Assembly: GCF_009684755.1 (NCBI RefSeq)
Contig: NZ_BLBC01000007.1
Span: 125,482-189,481 of the forward strand
From: Capnocytophaga felis
Lineage (GTDB): Bacteria; Bacteroidota; Bacteroidia; Flavobacteriales; Flavobacteriaceae
Length of the DNA: 64,000 nucleotides
Direction of reading: 5' to 3'
The notes beneath the pieces were generated by a model. The model did no database searches. It was not told where the DNA came from and worked only from the letters and a program-made list of their open reading frames with translations. A program made the position numbers and the translations under genes. Shown one piece after another: positions 7,593-18,000 of the stretch (position 1 is its first letter; each line of letters starts with the position of its first letter).

Positions 7593-10394
7593 TTATATAT
7601 TCTTTTTTGCATTGGCGTTGCGGTCAAAAACCATTGCGACAGCCTCTGCGTGACGTTTTCTATCACGTGTGTAACTTCCGGAAGCCGGTGCCGAATACAC
7701 CGTATTTGATGCCAAACGCCAGTTTACAAAGTCGAAGAACATCAACATATATCCGTAAGCTCCCATATTTTTAGGCTCTTCTTGTGCCCAAACAAAATCG
7801 TCTGCGTTATTGTATTTGCTTATAACGGCTTTGATTTGCTCAACAGGAAGCGGGAATAACTGTTCAATGCGAACAAAGGCGACATCATCGCGTCCTAATT
7901 TCTCACGTTCGGCATAAAGGTCGTAATAAAAGCGTCCTGAACAGAAAACCAACGTTTTCACTTTTGAAGCATCGGCGATTGGGTCGTCAATTACTTCTTG
8001 GAAATGCCCATTTGCCAAATCATCAACGGTAGATACCACTTGCGGGTGGCGAAGTAGGCTCTTCGGTGTGAAAACTACGAGTGGTTTGCGGAAATTGGTT
8101 TTCATCTGTCTTCTTAATAGATGGAAGAAGTTCGCCGGAGTAGTACAATTTGCTACATACATATTTTTGTCCGAGCATAATTGCAAATACCGTTCGATAC
8201 GTGCCGAAGAGTGTTCCGAACCTTGTCCTTCATATCCGTGAGGAAGCAAAATTACTACGCCGTCTTGGGTTTTCCATTTGTCTTCTCCGCAAGAAACGTA
8301 CTGGTCAAGCATAATTTGAGCCCCGTTTGAGAAATCTCCGAACTGAGCCTCCCAAATAGTTAGCGTATTGGGGCTTGCCATTGCGTAACCATACTCATAG
8401 CCTAACACGGCATACTCTGAAAGTAGCGAATTATAGACGTAAAAGTTTCCTTTTGAGAATTTTTCGTGCTGTTTTAGGGCTTTAAGTGGCGTTATTTCCT
8501 CTTCCGTATCTTCGGTTTTTACCACCGCGTGCCGATGTGAGAAAGTTCCTCGCTGAACGTCCTGCCCTGTTAGCCGAACGTTGAAACCTTCGGAGAGTAG
8601 GGTAGCAAAGGCTAAATGCTCGGCGGTACCCCAGTCGATACTATCTTTATCGAAGAAACCTTCTTTGCGGTCGGCGATGATTTTTTTGATTTTGCTGATG
8701 AATTTCTTGTCGGAAGGTAGCTCGGTTATGATTTTAGCAATTTCGGTAAGGGCTTCTTTGTTGAAAGAAGTGTCCACTTTTTCCAACATTTTGGCACGTG
8801 ATGCGATTTCAAAGTCTTTCCATACTTCTTGCATAAATGGTTTGATGATGGTTAGCTTTTCTTTTCGCGAAGTTTCCAAATCTTTGTCCAAAAGTGCTTT
8901 ATAATCATTTTCGAGTTGGGTAACGAATTCCTGCTGAATGACTCCTTCTGCGATTAGTTTCTGAGCGTAAATATTTCTCGGATTATCGTGTTTCCCGATA
9001 GTTTTATAAAGTACCGGTTGTGTAAAACGAGGTTCGTCGCCTTCGTTATGTCCGTACTTACGATAGCCTAAAAGGTCGATAAATATGTCTCTTCCAAACT
9101 CTTGTCGGAAATCCAATGCCAAAAGGAAAGCGTGAATTACCGCTTCTGCATCATCTGAATTTACGTGTAGCACAGGCGATGAATTTACTTTGGCAATGTC
9201 TGTACAATAAATAGATGAACGTGAATCGGTATGGTTAGTGGTGAACCCAACTTGGTTATTTACTACGATATGAAGGGTGCCGCCTGTCTTAAATCCGTTA
9301 AGCTGACACATTTGCGTAATTTCATATACGACACCTTGCCCCGAAACTGCCGCATCTCCGTGAATGGCAATGGGTAAAGCCTTTTTGATGTCGTTAGGAT
9401 AGTATTTGTCTTGCTTGGCACGGGTAATTCCTTCGATAACAGCCCCAACGGTTTCCAGATGTGACGGATTGGGTGCCAAATTCAGGTTTATTTTTTTGCC
9501 TGCTTGGGTAACTCTCTCGGAAGAAATTCCTAAGTGATATTTAACATCGCCATCGAAATTGTCTTCCATTTCATAATCTTTTCCGTCAAATTCAGAAAAA
9601 ATGTCTTGTGGATTTTTATTGAAGATATTAGCCAAAACGTTTAGCCGACCTCGGTGAGCCATTCCCAAAACTATGTGTTCCACTCCCTTTTCAGCGGCTT
9701 TTTCTACTACAAAATCCAAACCGGCTACCAGAGCATCATTTCCTTCGAGCGAAAAACGCTTCTGACCTACGTACTTTGTGTGCAGAAAATTCTCAAATGA
9801 AGTGGCTTGGTTCAGTTTTTTCAGAATTTGGATTTTTTCTTCTTTTGAGAATTGCGGTTTGTTGGCATTTTTGTACAATTTATTCTCAATCCATTGCCGA
9901 ACTTCCGCCTCTCTAACGTACGTATATTCAATACCTACGGAATTGCAGTAAATGCTTTTCAATGTGCTGATAATGTTTTGCAGAGAAGTAGGCTGTAACC
10001 CGATTTCTTTGGCGGAATCAAACACAGTTTCCAAATCAGAGTCGGAAAGTCCGTAATTTTCTACGTTTAAATTCGGCAGATATGCTTCACGCTCACGAAT
10101 TGGATTGATTCTTGTAAACAAATGACCATAAGTGCGGTAGGCGTTAATCAAGTTCAATACTTTGAACTCTTTTTGTAGTTTCTCCGAAGCCACATTACCG
10201 CCCGAATCAACCTTTTGAGCCATTACCTGAACCGTGTCGTGGTACGATTGTCCGTAATTTTCTTGTGCAAAATCAAATCCTTGGAAGAAAGCTCTCCAAC
10301 TTGCTTCAACCGAGTCGGGGTTTTCTAAATATTTTTCATATAAATCTCCAAAAAATGCCGTGCTGGCAGCGTTCAAAAAAGAATATTTATCCAT
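7593..10394 (-). CDS. sucA: 2-oxoglutarate dehydrogenase E1 component
   Basis: A 933-residue protein of full length for E1 of the 2-oxoglutarate dehydrogenase complex, the thiamine-diphosphate-dependent decarboxylase that feeds OdhB. The N-terminal docking segment (YSFLNAASTAFFGDLYEKYLENPDSV, given here in part), AHRGRLNVL, IAIHGDAAVSGQGV, GYRKYGHNEGDEPRFTQP and LLPHGYEGQGSEHSSARIERYLQL are all characteristic. I chose the ATG at 10394 (MDKYSFLNAAS) over an ATG 33 bp upstream because the family begins there. A TATCTTTG promoter element lies about 30 bp upstream. Its partner odhB is displaced by accessory genes and repeats. Confidence 0.97.
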   Translation of the reverse strand: MDKYSFLNAASTAFFGDLYEKYLENPDSVEASWRAFFQGFDFAQENYGQSYHDTVQVMAQKVDSGGNVASEKLQKEFKVLNLINAYRTYGHLFTRINPIREREAYLPNLNVENYGLSDSDLETVFDSAKEIGLQPTSLQNIISTLKSIYCNSVGIEYTYVREAEVRQWIENKLYKNANKPQFSKEEKIQILKKLNQATSFENFLHTKYVGQKRFSLEGNDALVAGLDFVVEKAAEKGVEHIVLGMAHRGRLNVLANIFNKNPQDIFSEFDGKDYEMEDNFDGDVKYHLGISSERVTQAGKKINLNLAPNPSHLETVGAVIEGITRAKQDKYYPNDIKKALPIAIHGDAAVSGQGVVYEITQMCQLNGFKTGGTLHIVVNNQVGFTTNHTDSRSSIYCTDIAKVNSSPVLHVNSDDAEAVIHAFLLALDFRQEFGRDIFIDLLGYRKYGHNEGDEPRFTQPVLYKTIGKHDNPRNIYAQKLIAEGVIQQEFVTQLENDYKALLDKDLETSRKEKLTIIKPFMQEVWKDFEIASRAKMLEKVDTSFNKEALTEIAKIITELPSDKKFISKIKKIIADRKEGFFDKDSIDWGTAEHLAFATLLSEGFNVRLTGQDVQRGTFSHRHAVVKTEDTEEEITPLKALKQHEKFSKGNFYVYNSLLSEYAVLGYEYGYAMASPNTLTIWEAQFGDFSNGAQIMLDQYVSCGEDKWKTQDGVVILLPHGYEGQGSEHSSARIERYLQLCSDKNMYVANCTTPANFFHLLRRQMKTNFRKPLVVFTPKSLLRHPQVVSTVDDLANGHFQEVIDDPIADASKVKTLVFCSGRFYYDLYAEREKLGRDDVAFVRIEQLFPLPVEQIKAVISKYNNADDFVWAQEEPKNMGAYGYMLMFFDFVNWRLASNTVYSAPASGSYTRDRKRHAEAVAMVFDRNANAKKNI

Positions 10395-10739
10395 AGTAAA
10401 AACGTTATTCGTGATAAGTGAATACAAAGATATAATTAAGTTTTGTATTTTCTATTTTTTTGAAATTTTTTTAGAAGGATATTTACACGAATTTGTGAAA
10501 AATGGATATGTATTATTTGTTAGTTTGTTGATAATTAATAAACTAATTTCTTTTTTGATATGGAAATAAATTTCATTTAGTTGCTTTTTCTTTCGTTTTT
10601 AATTTCTGTTACTTTCAGAAGCAAAAACCATTTTGAGGTTTTATATTGAATTTTCTGGCAAGTCAAAACACAAAAAAAATTTGTTTATTTGATTTTTAAA
10701 TCATACCTTGCCACCTTTCAAATTTTACCTAACGGAATA
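10395..10739. other. Divergent intergenic region between sucA and the START-like gene
   Basis: About 345 bp, strongly AT-rich. The only recognisable elements are the sucA promoter at its left edge and a weak plus-strand candidate (TTG at 10681, TACCTTG at 10704-10710). No hairpin or gene was seen. Confidence 0.5.
10425..10432 (-). promoter_or_regulatory. Bacteroidetes -7 element for sucA
   Basis: TATCTTTG on the minus strand, an exact consensus match, about 30 bp before the sucA start codon. Confidence 0.65.
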
Positions 10740-11123
10740 ATGCAAAACAAAGTAAAGTACGAGTTGGAATTTGCGATTCACGCATCTCCTCAAATGTTAT
10801 ATCAATACATATCATCTCCATCGGGCTTATCGGAGTGGTATGCTGATAATGTGAACACAAGAGGGGAAATTTATACTTTTATTTGGAGTGATGCTGAAGA
10901 AAAAGCAAAATTGCTCCGAAAAAAATTAGATGAATCAATAAAATTCAGGTGGTTGAATAGCGGAAATGACACTTACTTTGAAATGAAAATCGTCGTTGAT
11001 GAAATTACCGATGATGTGTCATTAGTAATCATAGATTTTGCAACTCCTGAAGATTTGGAAGAATCTAAAATGCTGTGGGAGAATCAAGTATCGGAATTAA
11101 AGCACGTGTTAGGTTCAGTTTAA
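10740..11123 (+). CDS. START-like (SRPBCC/AHSA1-type) domain protein
   Basis: A 127-residue cytoplasmic protein. MQNKVKYELEFAIHASPQMLYQYISSPSGL (quoted in part: FAIHASPQMLYQYIS) and SEWYADNV form the start of a helix-grip START-like fold, with a long C-terminal helix (EESKMLWENQVSELKHVL). Such short START-like proteins are conserved in Flavobacteriia, usually next to a class IV aminotransferase gene, as here (18 bp apart). Binding of a hydrophobic ligand is likely from the fold but the ligand is unknown. The ATG at 10740 is chosen over an upstream in-frame ATG because the fold starts immediately after it. Confidence 0.85.
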   Translation: MQNKVKYELEFAIHASPQMLYQYISSPSGLSEWYADNVNTRGEIYTFIWSDAEEKAKLLRKKLDESIKFRWLNSGNDTYFEMKIVVDEITDDVSLVIIDFATPEDLEESKMLWENQVSELKHVLGSV

Positions 11124-11140
11124 AATTTAGATAAAAGTAA

Positions 11141-11995
11141 ATGAAAATAAATTATAAAGGGACACTTTTAGCCTCTGATGAGGCTTTTTTACCTATTGAA
11201 AGTAGGGCATTTAAGTACGGAGATGCTGTTTTTGATACCTTAAAATATACCAATCAAAAACTTCTTTTTTGGGAAGAACACTATCTTCGTTTGATGGCGG
11301 GAATGCGTATTCTTCGTATGGAGATTCCGATGTCATTTACATTGGAATTTTTGGAAGAAGAAATTCTTAAAACTATAAAAATTAATGATTTGGAAAATTC
11401 CTCTGTTCGGGTGCGGATAACAGTTTCACGAAAAATGGGAGGTTTGTACACACCTGAAACCAATGAGGTAGATTATCTTATTGAAACACAAAAACTTGAT
11501 TCTTACTTTTTTGAAATAAATGAGAACCCTTACGAAGTAGAACTTTTTAAAGATTTTTATATACAACCTGATTTGCTGGCGAATGTGAAACATACCAATC
11601 GTTTGATAAATATTGTGGGAAGTGTTTTTGCTAAAGAAAACGATTATCAGAATTGTATCCTCCTGAATTCCAATAAAAATGTTGTCGGGGCTTTGAATGG
11701 AAATTTGTTTATAGTAGAAGGAAATACACTAAAAACTCCTTTGCTTACCGATGGTTGCTTAAATGGAATTACACGTAAGATATTATTAAATATACTCAAA
11801 AAAACTTCTGATTTTGAGATAATTGAAACTTCTATTTCTCCGTTTGAACTTCAAAAAGCCGATGAATTATTTATAACTAATAGTATTGTTGGTATTCAAC
11901 CAATTACAAAATATCGCAAAAAAGAATATACAAACACAGTGGCTAAAAATTTGGTCGGAAAACTCAATACGGTTGCCCGTTTTGGAAAGGTTTAA
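11141..11995 (+). CDS. Class IV PLP-dependent aminotransferase (PabC/IlvE-like)
   Basis: A 284-residue fold-type IV PLP enzyme. Visible features are the N-terminal ESRAFKYGDAVFDTLKY, the arginine-rich strand SVRVRITVSR, the catalytic-lysine block NVKHTNRLINIV (Lys near residue 153), and TPLLTDGCLNGITRKILL with the PLP-binding loop. Family members include branched-chain aminotransferase, D-amino-acid aminotransferase and 4-amino-4-deoxychorismate lyase (PabC). The length and the GITR motif fit a PabC-like lyase or a general aminotransferase; sequence reading alone cannot decide. It probably forms a two-gene operon with the START-like gene. Confidence 0.85.
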   Translation: MKINYKGTLLASDEAFLPIESRAFKYGDAVFDTLKYTNQKLLFWEEHYLRLMAGMRILRMEIPMSFTLEFLEEEILKTIKINDLENSSVRVRITVSRKMGGLYTPETNEVDYLIETQKLDSYFFEINENPYEVELFKDFYIQPDLLANVKHTNRLINIVGSVFAKENDYQNCILLNSNKNVVGALNGNLFIVEGNTLKTPLLTDGCLNGITRKILLNILKKTSDFEIIETSISPFELQKADELFITNSIVGIQPITKYRKKEYTNTVAKNLVGKLNTVARFGKV

Positions 11996-12051
11996 AGGTA
12001 ATTTATATTCGTTCTAAATTTAGAAAGTGAGAGAACAATTTTAAAAATAAA

Positions 12052-12059
12052 TATCTTTG
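12052..12059 (+). promoter_or_regulatory. Bacteroidetes -7 element for rimO
   Basis: TATCTTTG, an exact consensus match, 27 bp upstream of the rimO start codon. Confidence 0.65.
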
Positions 12060-12085
12060 CCCCCTGAAAAATCAGTTTTTAAAAA

Positions 12086-13393
12086 ATGAGAACCAAATCG
12101 ATAAAGAAAAATGTTATCAATGTTGTGACTTTGGGATGCTCCAAAAACGTGTACGATAGCGAGGTTTTGATGGGACAATTAAAGGCAGGAGGAAAGAAAG
12201 TTGTTCACGAAAAGGAAGGTAACATTGTGGTTATCAATACGTGCGGTTTTATCAATAACGCCAAAGAGGAAAGCATAAATACCATTTTGGATTATGTACA
12301 ACGAAAGGAAGAAGGGCTTGTTGATAAAGTATATGTAATGGGCTGTTTGAGTGAACGTTATAAGCCAGATTTGGAAAAAGAAATTCCTGATGTTGACCAA
12401 TATTTTGGAACAACCGAACTTCCGGCACTATTGAAAGTTCTTGGGGCAGATTATAAGCACGAGCTTATAGGTGAGCGACTTACTACAACTCCCAAAAATT
12501 ATGCTTATCTGAAAATTGCTGAAGGTTGTGACCGTCCGTGTAGTTTTTGTGCCATTCCGTTGATGCGTGGAAGCCACCGAAGTACACCCATTGAAGATTT
12601 GGTTACCGAAGCCCAAAAACTTGCTGCTAAAGGCGTTAAAGAGTTGATTCTGATTGCTCAAGACTTAACATACTACGGATTAGACCTTTACAAAGAACGA
12701 AAATTAGCCGATTTGTTGCGTGCTTTAGTAAAAGTTGAAGGCATAGAATGGATTCGATTGCATTACGCTTTCCCGACAGGTTTCCCGATGGATGTGATTG
12801 AGGTAATGAAAGAAGAACCTAAAATCTGTAACTATTTGGATATTCCGTTGCAACATATTTCGGATTCTATTTTGAAGAGTATGCGACGTGGGACAAATAA
12901 GGAAAAGACAACCAAATTGCTGAAAGACTTTCGGGAAAAACTACCTGAAATGGCAATTCGTACCACTCTGATTGTAGGCTATCCCGGTGAAACAGAGGAG
13001 GATTTCAATACATTGAAAGAATTTGTGAAGGAAATGCGTTTTGACCGATTGGGTTGCTTTACGTACAGCCACGAGGAAAATACGCACGCTTACAATATGG
13101 TTGATGATGTTCCGGAAGAAGTGAAATTGCAGCGAGCCAATGAAATTATGGAAATCCAGTCTCAAATTTCGTGGGAATTGAATCAGGAAAAAATTGGAAA
13201 AATATTTCGATGTTTAATCGACCGAAAAGAAGGAAATTACTTTGTAGGTCGTACCGAATATGATTCTCCGGATGTTGATAATGAGGTGCTTATCGATGCC
13301 AAAAAGTACTATGTTAAAACTGGAGAATTTCTGACTGTGAAAATCACAGATGCAGCAGATTATGATTTGTATGCCGAACCAATCAATAGCTAA
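12086..13393 (+). CDS. rimO: Ribosomal protein S12 methylthiotransferase RimO
   Basis: A 435-residue radical-SAM methylthiotransferase that modifies an aspartate of ribosomal protein S12. The N-terminal MTTase domain shows the three cluster-binding cysteines Cys18 (TLGCSKN), Cys53 (NTCGF) and Cys87 (MGCLSER). The radical-SAM domain has C148-x3-C152-x2-C155 (GCDRPCSFC), followed by a C-terminal TRAM domain. TLGCSKNVYDSEVLMG and GSHRSTPIEDLV favour RimO over MiaB. It appears monocistronic, with its own promoter. Confidence 0.96.
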   Translation: MRTKSIKKNVINVVTLGCSKNVYDSEVLMGQLKAGGKKVVHEKEGNIVVINTCGFINNAKEESINTILDYVQRKEEGLVDKVYVMGCLSERYKPDLEKEIPDVDQYFGTTELPALLKVLGADYKHELIGERLTTTPKNYAYLKIAEGCDRPCSFCAIPLMRGSHRSTPIEDLVTEAQKLAAKGVKELILIAQDLTYYGLDLYKERKLADLLRALVKVEGIEWIRLHYAFPTGFPMDVIEVMKEEPKICNYLDIPLQHISDSILKSMRRGTNKEKTTKLLKDFREKLPEMAIRTTLIVGYPGETEEDFNTLKEFVKEMRFDRLGCFTYSHEENTHAYNMVDDVPEEVKLQRANEIMEIQSQISWELNQEKIGKIFRCLIDRKEGNYFVGRTEYDSPDVDNEVLIDAKKYYVKTGEFLTVKITDAADYDLYAEPINS

Positions 13394-13460
13394 TTTATAT
13401 CTAAATTGATTGTTGATTTTAAGTTAGTTACATACAAAAGTAAAAGTTTTTCCATCCTGT

Positions 13461-13493
13461 TTGGAATAATTACATAATAAAATTGTACTTTTG
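13461..13493 (+). promoter_or_regulatory. Promoter for the DUF3127 gene
   Basis: TTG at 13461-13463 and TACTTTTG at 13486-13493, separated by 22 bp, fit the Bacteroidetes -33/-7 arrangement. Confidence 0.55.
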
Positions 13494-13519
13494 TAAAATT
13501 CAGATTAAAAATAAGAAAA

Positions 13520-14002
13520 ATGGAATTACAGGGACGTATAAAATTAATATCCAATACTCAAACCTTCGGGACGAATGGTTTTCAAAAGCGTGAAGTGGTA
13601 ATTACCACCGAAGAGCAATATCCTCAACACGTTATTTTTGAATTTACGCAAGAAAAATGTGCTTTGTTGGATGCTTTTCGTGTAGGGCAGTTGGTAAAAA
13701 TAAGCTTCAATGTACGTGGTAGAGAGTGGATTAATCCTCAAGGAGAAGCTAAATATTTCAATTCATTGCAAGGTTGGCGTATTGAAAATATGGAAATGGC
13801 ACAACAAGCCTACCAACAGCAACAATATCAACAACCTTATCCAAATCAGCAGTATCAGCAACCGTATCAAACACAGCAGGCTTATGGTGGAAATCCGCCT
13901 TATTCAAATCAGGGAACTCCACCACCAATCCCACCACAACAAGGAGGTTTTGAAACCACACAAACTGCTAATACAGAGGATTTTGACGATTTACCTTTCT
14001 AA
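13520..14002 (+). CDS. DUF3127 family protein with Gln/Pro-rich tail
   Basis: A 160-residue protein. Residues 1-95 form the DUF3127 domain found across Bacteroidetes (MELQGRIKLI, KREVVITTEEQYPQ, VGQLVKISFNVRGREW). Its OB-like strand pattern suggests nucleic-acid binding, and an acidic tail resembling that of single-stranded-DNA-binding proteins (DFDDLPF) closes the protein. Residues 97-150 are low complexity, rich in Gln, Tyr and Pro. The acidic DDLPF tip is reminiscent of the SSB C-terminal peptide that recruits partner proteins. That role is inference; the function of DUF3127 is not established. aat follows after 3 bp. Confidence 0.85.
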   Translation: MELQGRIKLISNTQTFGTNGFQKREVVITTEEQYPQHVIFEFTQEKCALLDAFRVGQLVKISFNVRGREWINPQGEAKYFNSLQGWRIENMEMAQQAYQQQQYQQPYPNQQYQQPYQTQQAYGGNPPYSNQGTPPPIPPQQGGFETTQTANTEDFDDLPF

Positions 14003-14005
14003 AAG

Positions 14006-14650
14006 TTGATTTTTTTAGAAGAAAATATGCCTTTTCCTTCTCCCGAAACTGCTTCAGGAGAAGGAATTGTTGCTTATGGTTACGATTTAACATCAAAACG
14101 GTTGCTTGAGGCTTACCAAAAAGGAATTTTTCCTTGGTATAATGAGGAAGAACCCGTTTTATGGTGGTCACCCAATCCCAGATTTGTACTTTTTCCTGAA
14201 AAATTACATATTTCAAAGAATATTAGGAAGTTACTTCGGAAAAAAAGCTATGAAGTAACGTATAATGAATGTTTTGAGGAAGTAATTGCAAATTGTGCAT
14301 CTATTCAGCGTAAAGACCAAGAAGGTACGTGGATTCATCCTGAAATCATTTCGGCTTATTGCGAATTACACCGAATGGGATATGCTTTTTCGGTAGAAGT
14401 TTGGGAAGAAAATGAGCTCGTTGGCGGGCTTTATGGAATCAAAATGGGGAATATTTTCTGCGGAGAGAGTATGTTTAGCAAGAAAAATAATGCTTCACAG
14501 TACGGTTTTATTACTTTTTTGCAGCATCATCCCGAAATAAAATTAGTGGATTGCCAAGTTTACAGTGAATATTTAGAAAAACTTGGTGCAGAGGAAATTC
14601 CACGAGCTGATTTTTTGAAAATTCTTAAAAAGAATATAGAGCCTGTCTAA
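14006..14650 (+). CDS. aat: Leucyl/phenylalanyl-tRNA-protein transferase
   Basis: A 214-residue Aat, which transfers Leu or Phe from charged tRNA to proteins with N-terminal Arg or Lys and so marks them for ClpS/ClpAP degradation (N-degron pathway). Diagnostic blocks are GIFPWYNEEEPVLWWSPNPR (20 residues), GTWIHPEIISAY, SVEVWEENELVGGLYG and GESMFS. I keep the TTG start at 14006 (MIFLEENMPFP) because family members carry a short hydrophobic stretch before the FPxPE block. An ATG at 14027 would remove it. It is directly downstream of the DUF3127 gene and probably co-transcribed. Confidence 0.93.
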   Translation: MIFLEENMPFPSPETASGEGIVAYGYDLTSKRLLEAYQKGIFPWYNEEEPVLWWSPNPRFVLFPEKLHISKNIRKLLRKKSYEVTYNECFEEVIANCASIQRKDQEGTWIHPEIISAYCELHRMGYAFSVEVWEENELVGGLYGIKMGNIFCGESMFSKKNNASQYGFITFLQHHPEIKLVDCQVYSEYLEKLGAEEIPRADFLKILKKNIEPV

Positions 14651-15015
14651 TTTTTATCAAATTTTGAATGGTTTTTCTTTTCTTTGACTGATTTAATAAA
14701 TTTGATTTATGGCAGAAAGTATCAGTTTCTTCAATTAGTTTTTCTGTCTTCGGAGTTATTTTTACATAGTATTTTTCTTCAAATTATATAGAATTTTAAT
14801 TTAGCATCTTAGGAAATTAGTGTTTTATAAGATGTTATCTGTTTGTTAATTTATCGAGTTAAGTTATTCTTTGCATTATAAAAAGAAAATTATCGAAAGT
14901 GATAATCAAGTATTTTTTTTCGAAAAGAAAAAATGTTAACAGAAATTACGCAAAATTTTTTGTTATGATAAAAAGATTCGTAATTTTGTGACATTAATTT
15001 CAAAACAGTTAAAGT
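14651..15015. other. Intergenic region before the SusCD operon
   Basis: About 365 bp, very AT-rich. No gene or strong hairpin was seen. Only the promoter at the right end is recognisable. Confidence 0.5.
14960..14988 (+). promoter_or_regulatory. Promoter of the SusC/SusD operon
   Basis: TTG at 14960-14962 and TAATTTTG at 14981-14988 (18-bp spacer), 27 bp upstream of the susC start codon. Confidence 0.6.
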
Positions 15016-18000
15016 ATGTCAAAACAATTATTTTGGTTATTTGTTTGCTTCTTTTCAACTTTTTCGTTGGTAGCACAAATAAAAGTAACTGGAAAAGTTA
15101 CTGATGAAAACAATAGTCCGTTGCCCGGTGCCAGCATCGTGGTAAAAGGGACTACGCAAGGAGTGAGTTCCGATTTTGACGGGAATTATGAAATTCAAGC
15201 CAAACAGGACGACATCCTTGAAGTCTCGTTCGTTGGATTCCAAACTCAAACCAAAAAAGTAGTGGGGGGGGGTAAATCCTTAATTATCAATTTCTTGCTA
15301 AAAGAGGATGCTCAGCAACTTGATGATGTAGTAGTAGTTGGATACGGAACGCAGAAAAAAGCTAATCTTACAGGGACGGTTAATACAGTTAAAGCCGAAG
15401 CCATTGAAGGAAAAGCCACAACTTCACTTGCCAACGCACTACAAGGCGTTGCACCTGGAGTAACCATCATCTCCCGACCTGGTGATATTGGGGGCGATAT
15501 GGGAAATATCAATGTGCGTGGACGCGGAAATTTGGGAACAGCATCACCTCTTTATGTAGTTGATGGCGTGCCTGTAAGTGAAGGCGATTTTCAAAGAATT
15601 TACGCAGGAGATATTGAAAGTATTAGCATACTGAAAGATGCTGCTGCTTCAGCTATCTATGGATCGAGAGCTGCTTATGGAGTCTTCTTGGTAACCACCA
15701 AGAAAGGTAAAGAAGGAAAAGCCAGCATTTCGTATAACGGATATTATGGGTTTCAAACACCAACAGTTCTTCCTAAAAAATTAAATGCATACGATTACGC
15801 AACTCTTCTTAATGAAGCCAATATCAATGCAGGTAAAAATGCTATTTATAATCAAAATGCAATAGATAGAATCATAGCACAAGACTCTCCTGATTTATAT
15901 CCTGATAACGACTGGTATTCATTAGTTTTTAGAAAACATATTCCTATTCAAGAACACAATTTCAGCATTTCTGGAGGAGGAAAAACACGTTACTTTGTCA
16001 GCGGAACATTCTATGAGCAAGAATCTGTAGTGAAAGGACGTCTATTGGACAGATATAATTTCAGAGCCAATACCGAGCGTGATTTTACAGATAAATTCAC
16101 ATTAGGGACAAATATTTCGTATGTTCGTGATGACTACAAAAGAGACGGTAATTTTTCAATTACTGATTTAGACCGAATGACTCCGCTGACTGTAGCCCGC
16201 CATACTGATGGCAGTTGGGGAACTGTAACAGGAGGTAGCCAAAGTACCGTTTTAGCAGAAAATAACCCGCTTCGCAAAATAGCTGAATATGGACGACACG
16301 ATTACATCACTACTCGTTTCAACGGTTCGCTTAACGGAGTTTGGAAGCCTTTGAATGGATTGAGCGTTACGGGACAACTCTCATACAGAACTGTTGATAA
16401 AAGAGCCACTGACTTCGAAAACAAAGTAGAGCAATTGGTAGGATTTATTTCCAAAAAGGCAATGTCAGGAACTGATGGACAAACCATTAACAAAATGACT
16501 AAAACGTGGGAACACACTACCAACTTAATTTCACAAGTGTATGCGAATTATGATTTTGCATTGAAAAACCACGATTTTTCTATAATGGCTGGAACACAAT
16601 ATGAAGATTATAGATATGAGTGGCTTCGTGCTTCACGTAAAGATTTTCCTAATAACAATTTGAATTCCATCAATGCAGGTTCAGGAAAAGCGGAGAATTT
16701 AGGTAACGATGGAAGAATTCAGGAACGTGCTTTCTTGTCGTTCTTTGGTCGTTTGAAATACAATTACAATGGTAAATATTTATTTGAAGCCAATGTACGG
16801 GCCGATCAATCTTCACAATTCCCTAAAGGAAACCGATTGGGAGTATTTCCTTCATTTTCTGCGGCATATCGTATTTCGCAAGGAAATTTTCTGCAAAATA
16901 TTGATTGGCTTTCCGATTTAAAATTGCGAGCTTCGTGGGGGCAATTGGGTAACGTAAATAACGTAGGCTATTATGACTATTTTGATGCTTTGGGAGTTGG
17001 TTCTGCATACATTACTAATGAAGTAAAAGCTGACGGAGCTTGGCCTTCTATTCAGATAAATAAAAATATGACTTGGGAGACGGTTACAATGACCAATTTG
17101 GGAATTGATGCCTCGTTCTTCAAAAATTCATTGAATGTTCAGTTGGATCTTTTTGATAAATTAACCACAGATATTCTTTTGAAAATGCCTCAACCTTATG
17201 AATTGGGATTGGTTACAAACGACAATTATGATGAAAGAGCAGCTAAGAATGCAGGTAAAGTTTCTAACAAAGGAATTGAAGCATTGATTTCTTACCGAGG
17301 AAGCATCGGCGAGCTTAAATATGGCGTTTCAGGAAATTTCTCAAAAATATGGAATAAAATTATTGATTTGAATGGGCAAGATAATCAGATAAATGGAAAT
17401 TTCATTCTTAAAGAAGGAGAGTCAATAGGTTCTTTCTACGGTTATCAGGCACAAGGATTGTTCAGAAATAGTGAAGAGGTAGCAAATCACATCAAACAAA
17501 ATACCAATACTGCTGCTGGCGATATTAAGTATGTTGATGTTAATGGCGACGGAAAATTCGATGCAAACGATCGTACCATTTTAGGAAATGATGTTCCTTA
17601 CTTTACTTACGGATTAGGCTTTGATGTTTCTTATAAGGGATTTGACCTTTCTGTGCAAGGACAAGGCGTGAGAGATGTAATGATTTATTTATCAGGAGAG
17701 GCGTCTGAAGCATTTTTCAACGGAGCAGGAGCTAAAGAATATCATTTAGGTCGTTGGACACCACAAAATCCTGACCCCAATGCGAATTATCCTCGGTTGT
17801 TAATCACATCTGCTAACCGACACAATTCCATAGGCTCTTCTTTCTGGTTGTATGATGCCGATTATTTCCGAATCAAAAGCATTATTTTAGGATATACAAT
17901 GCCAGAGGATGTAAGCCAGTTTATGGGGTGTCAAAAAGTACGATTCTATGTGTCTGGAACAAACTTGTTTACGTTCAGGGCCGACAAAAGGATGAAAGAC

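Noticed and set aside
7303-7653. A 116-residue ORF with repeated RVTGVLL units
   Set aside because: It runs through the 21-bp array and into the 3' end of sucA on the opposite strand.
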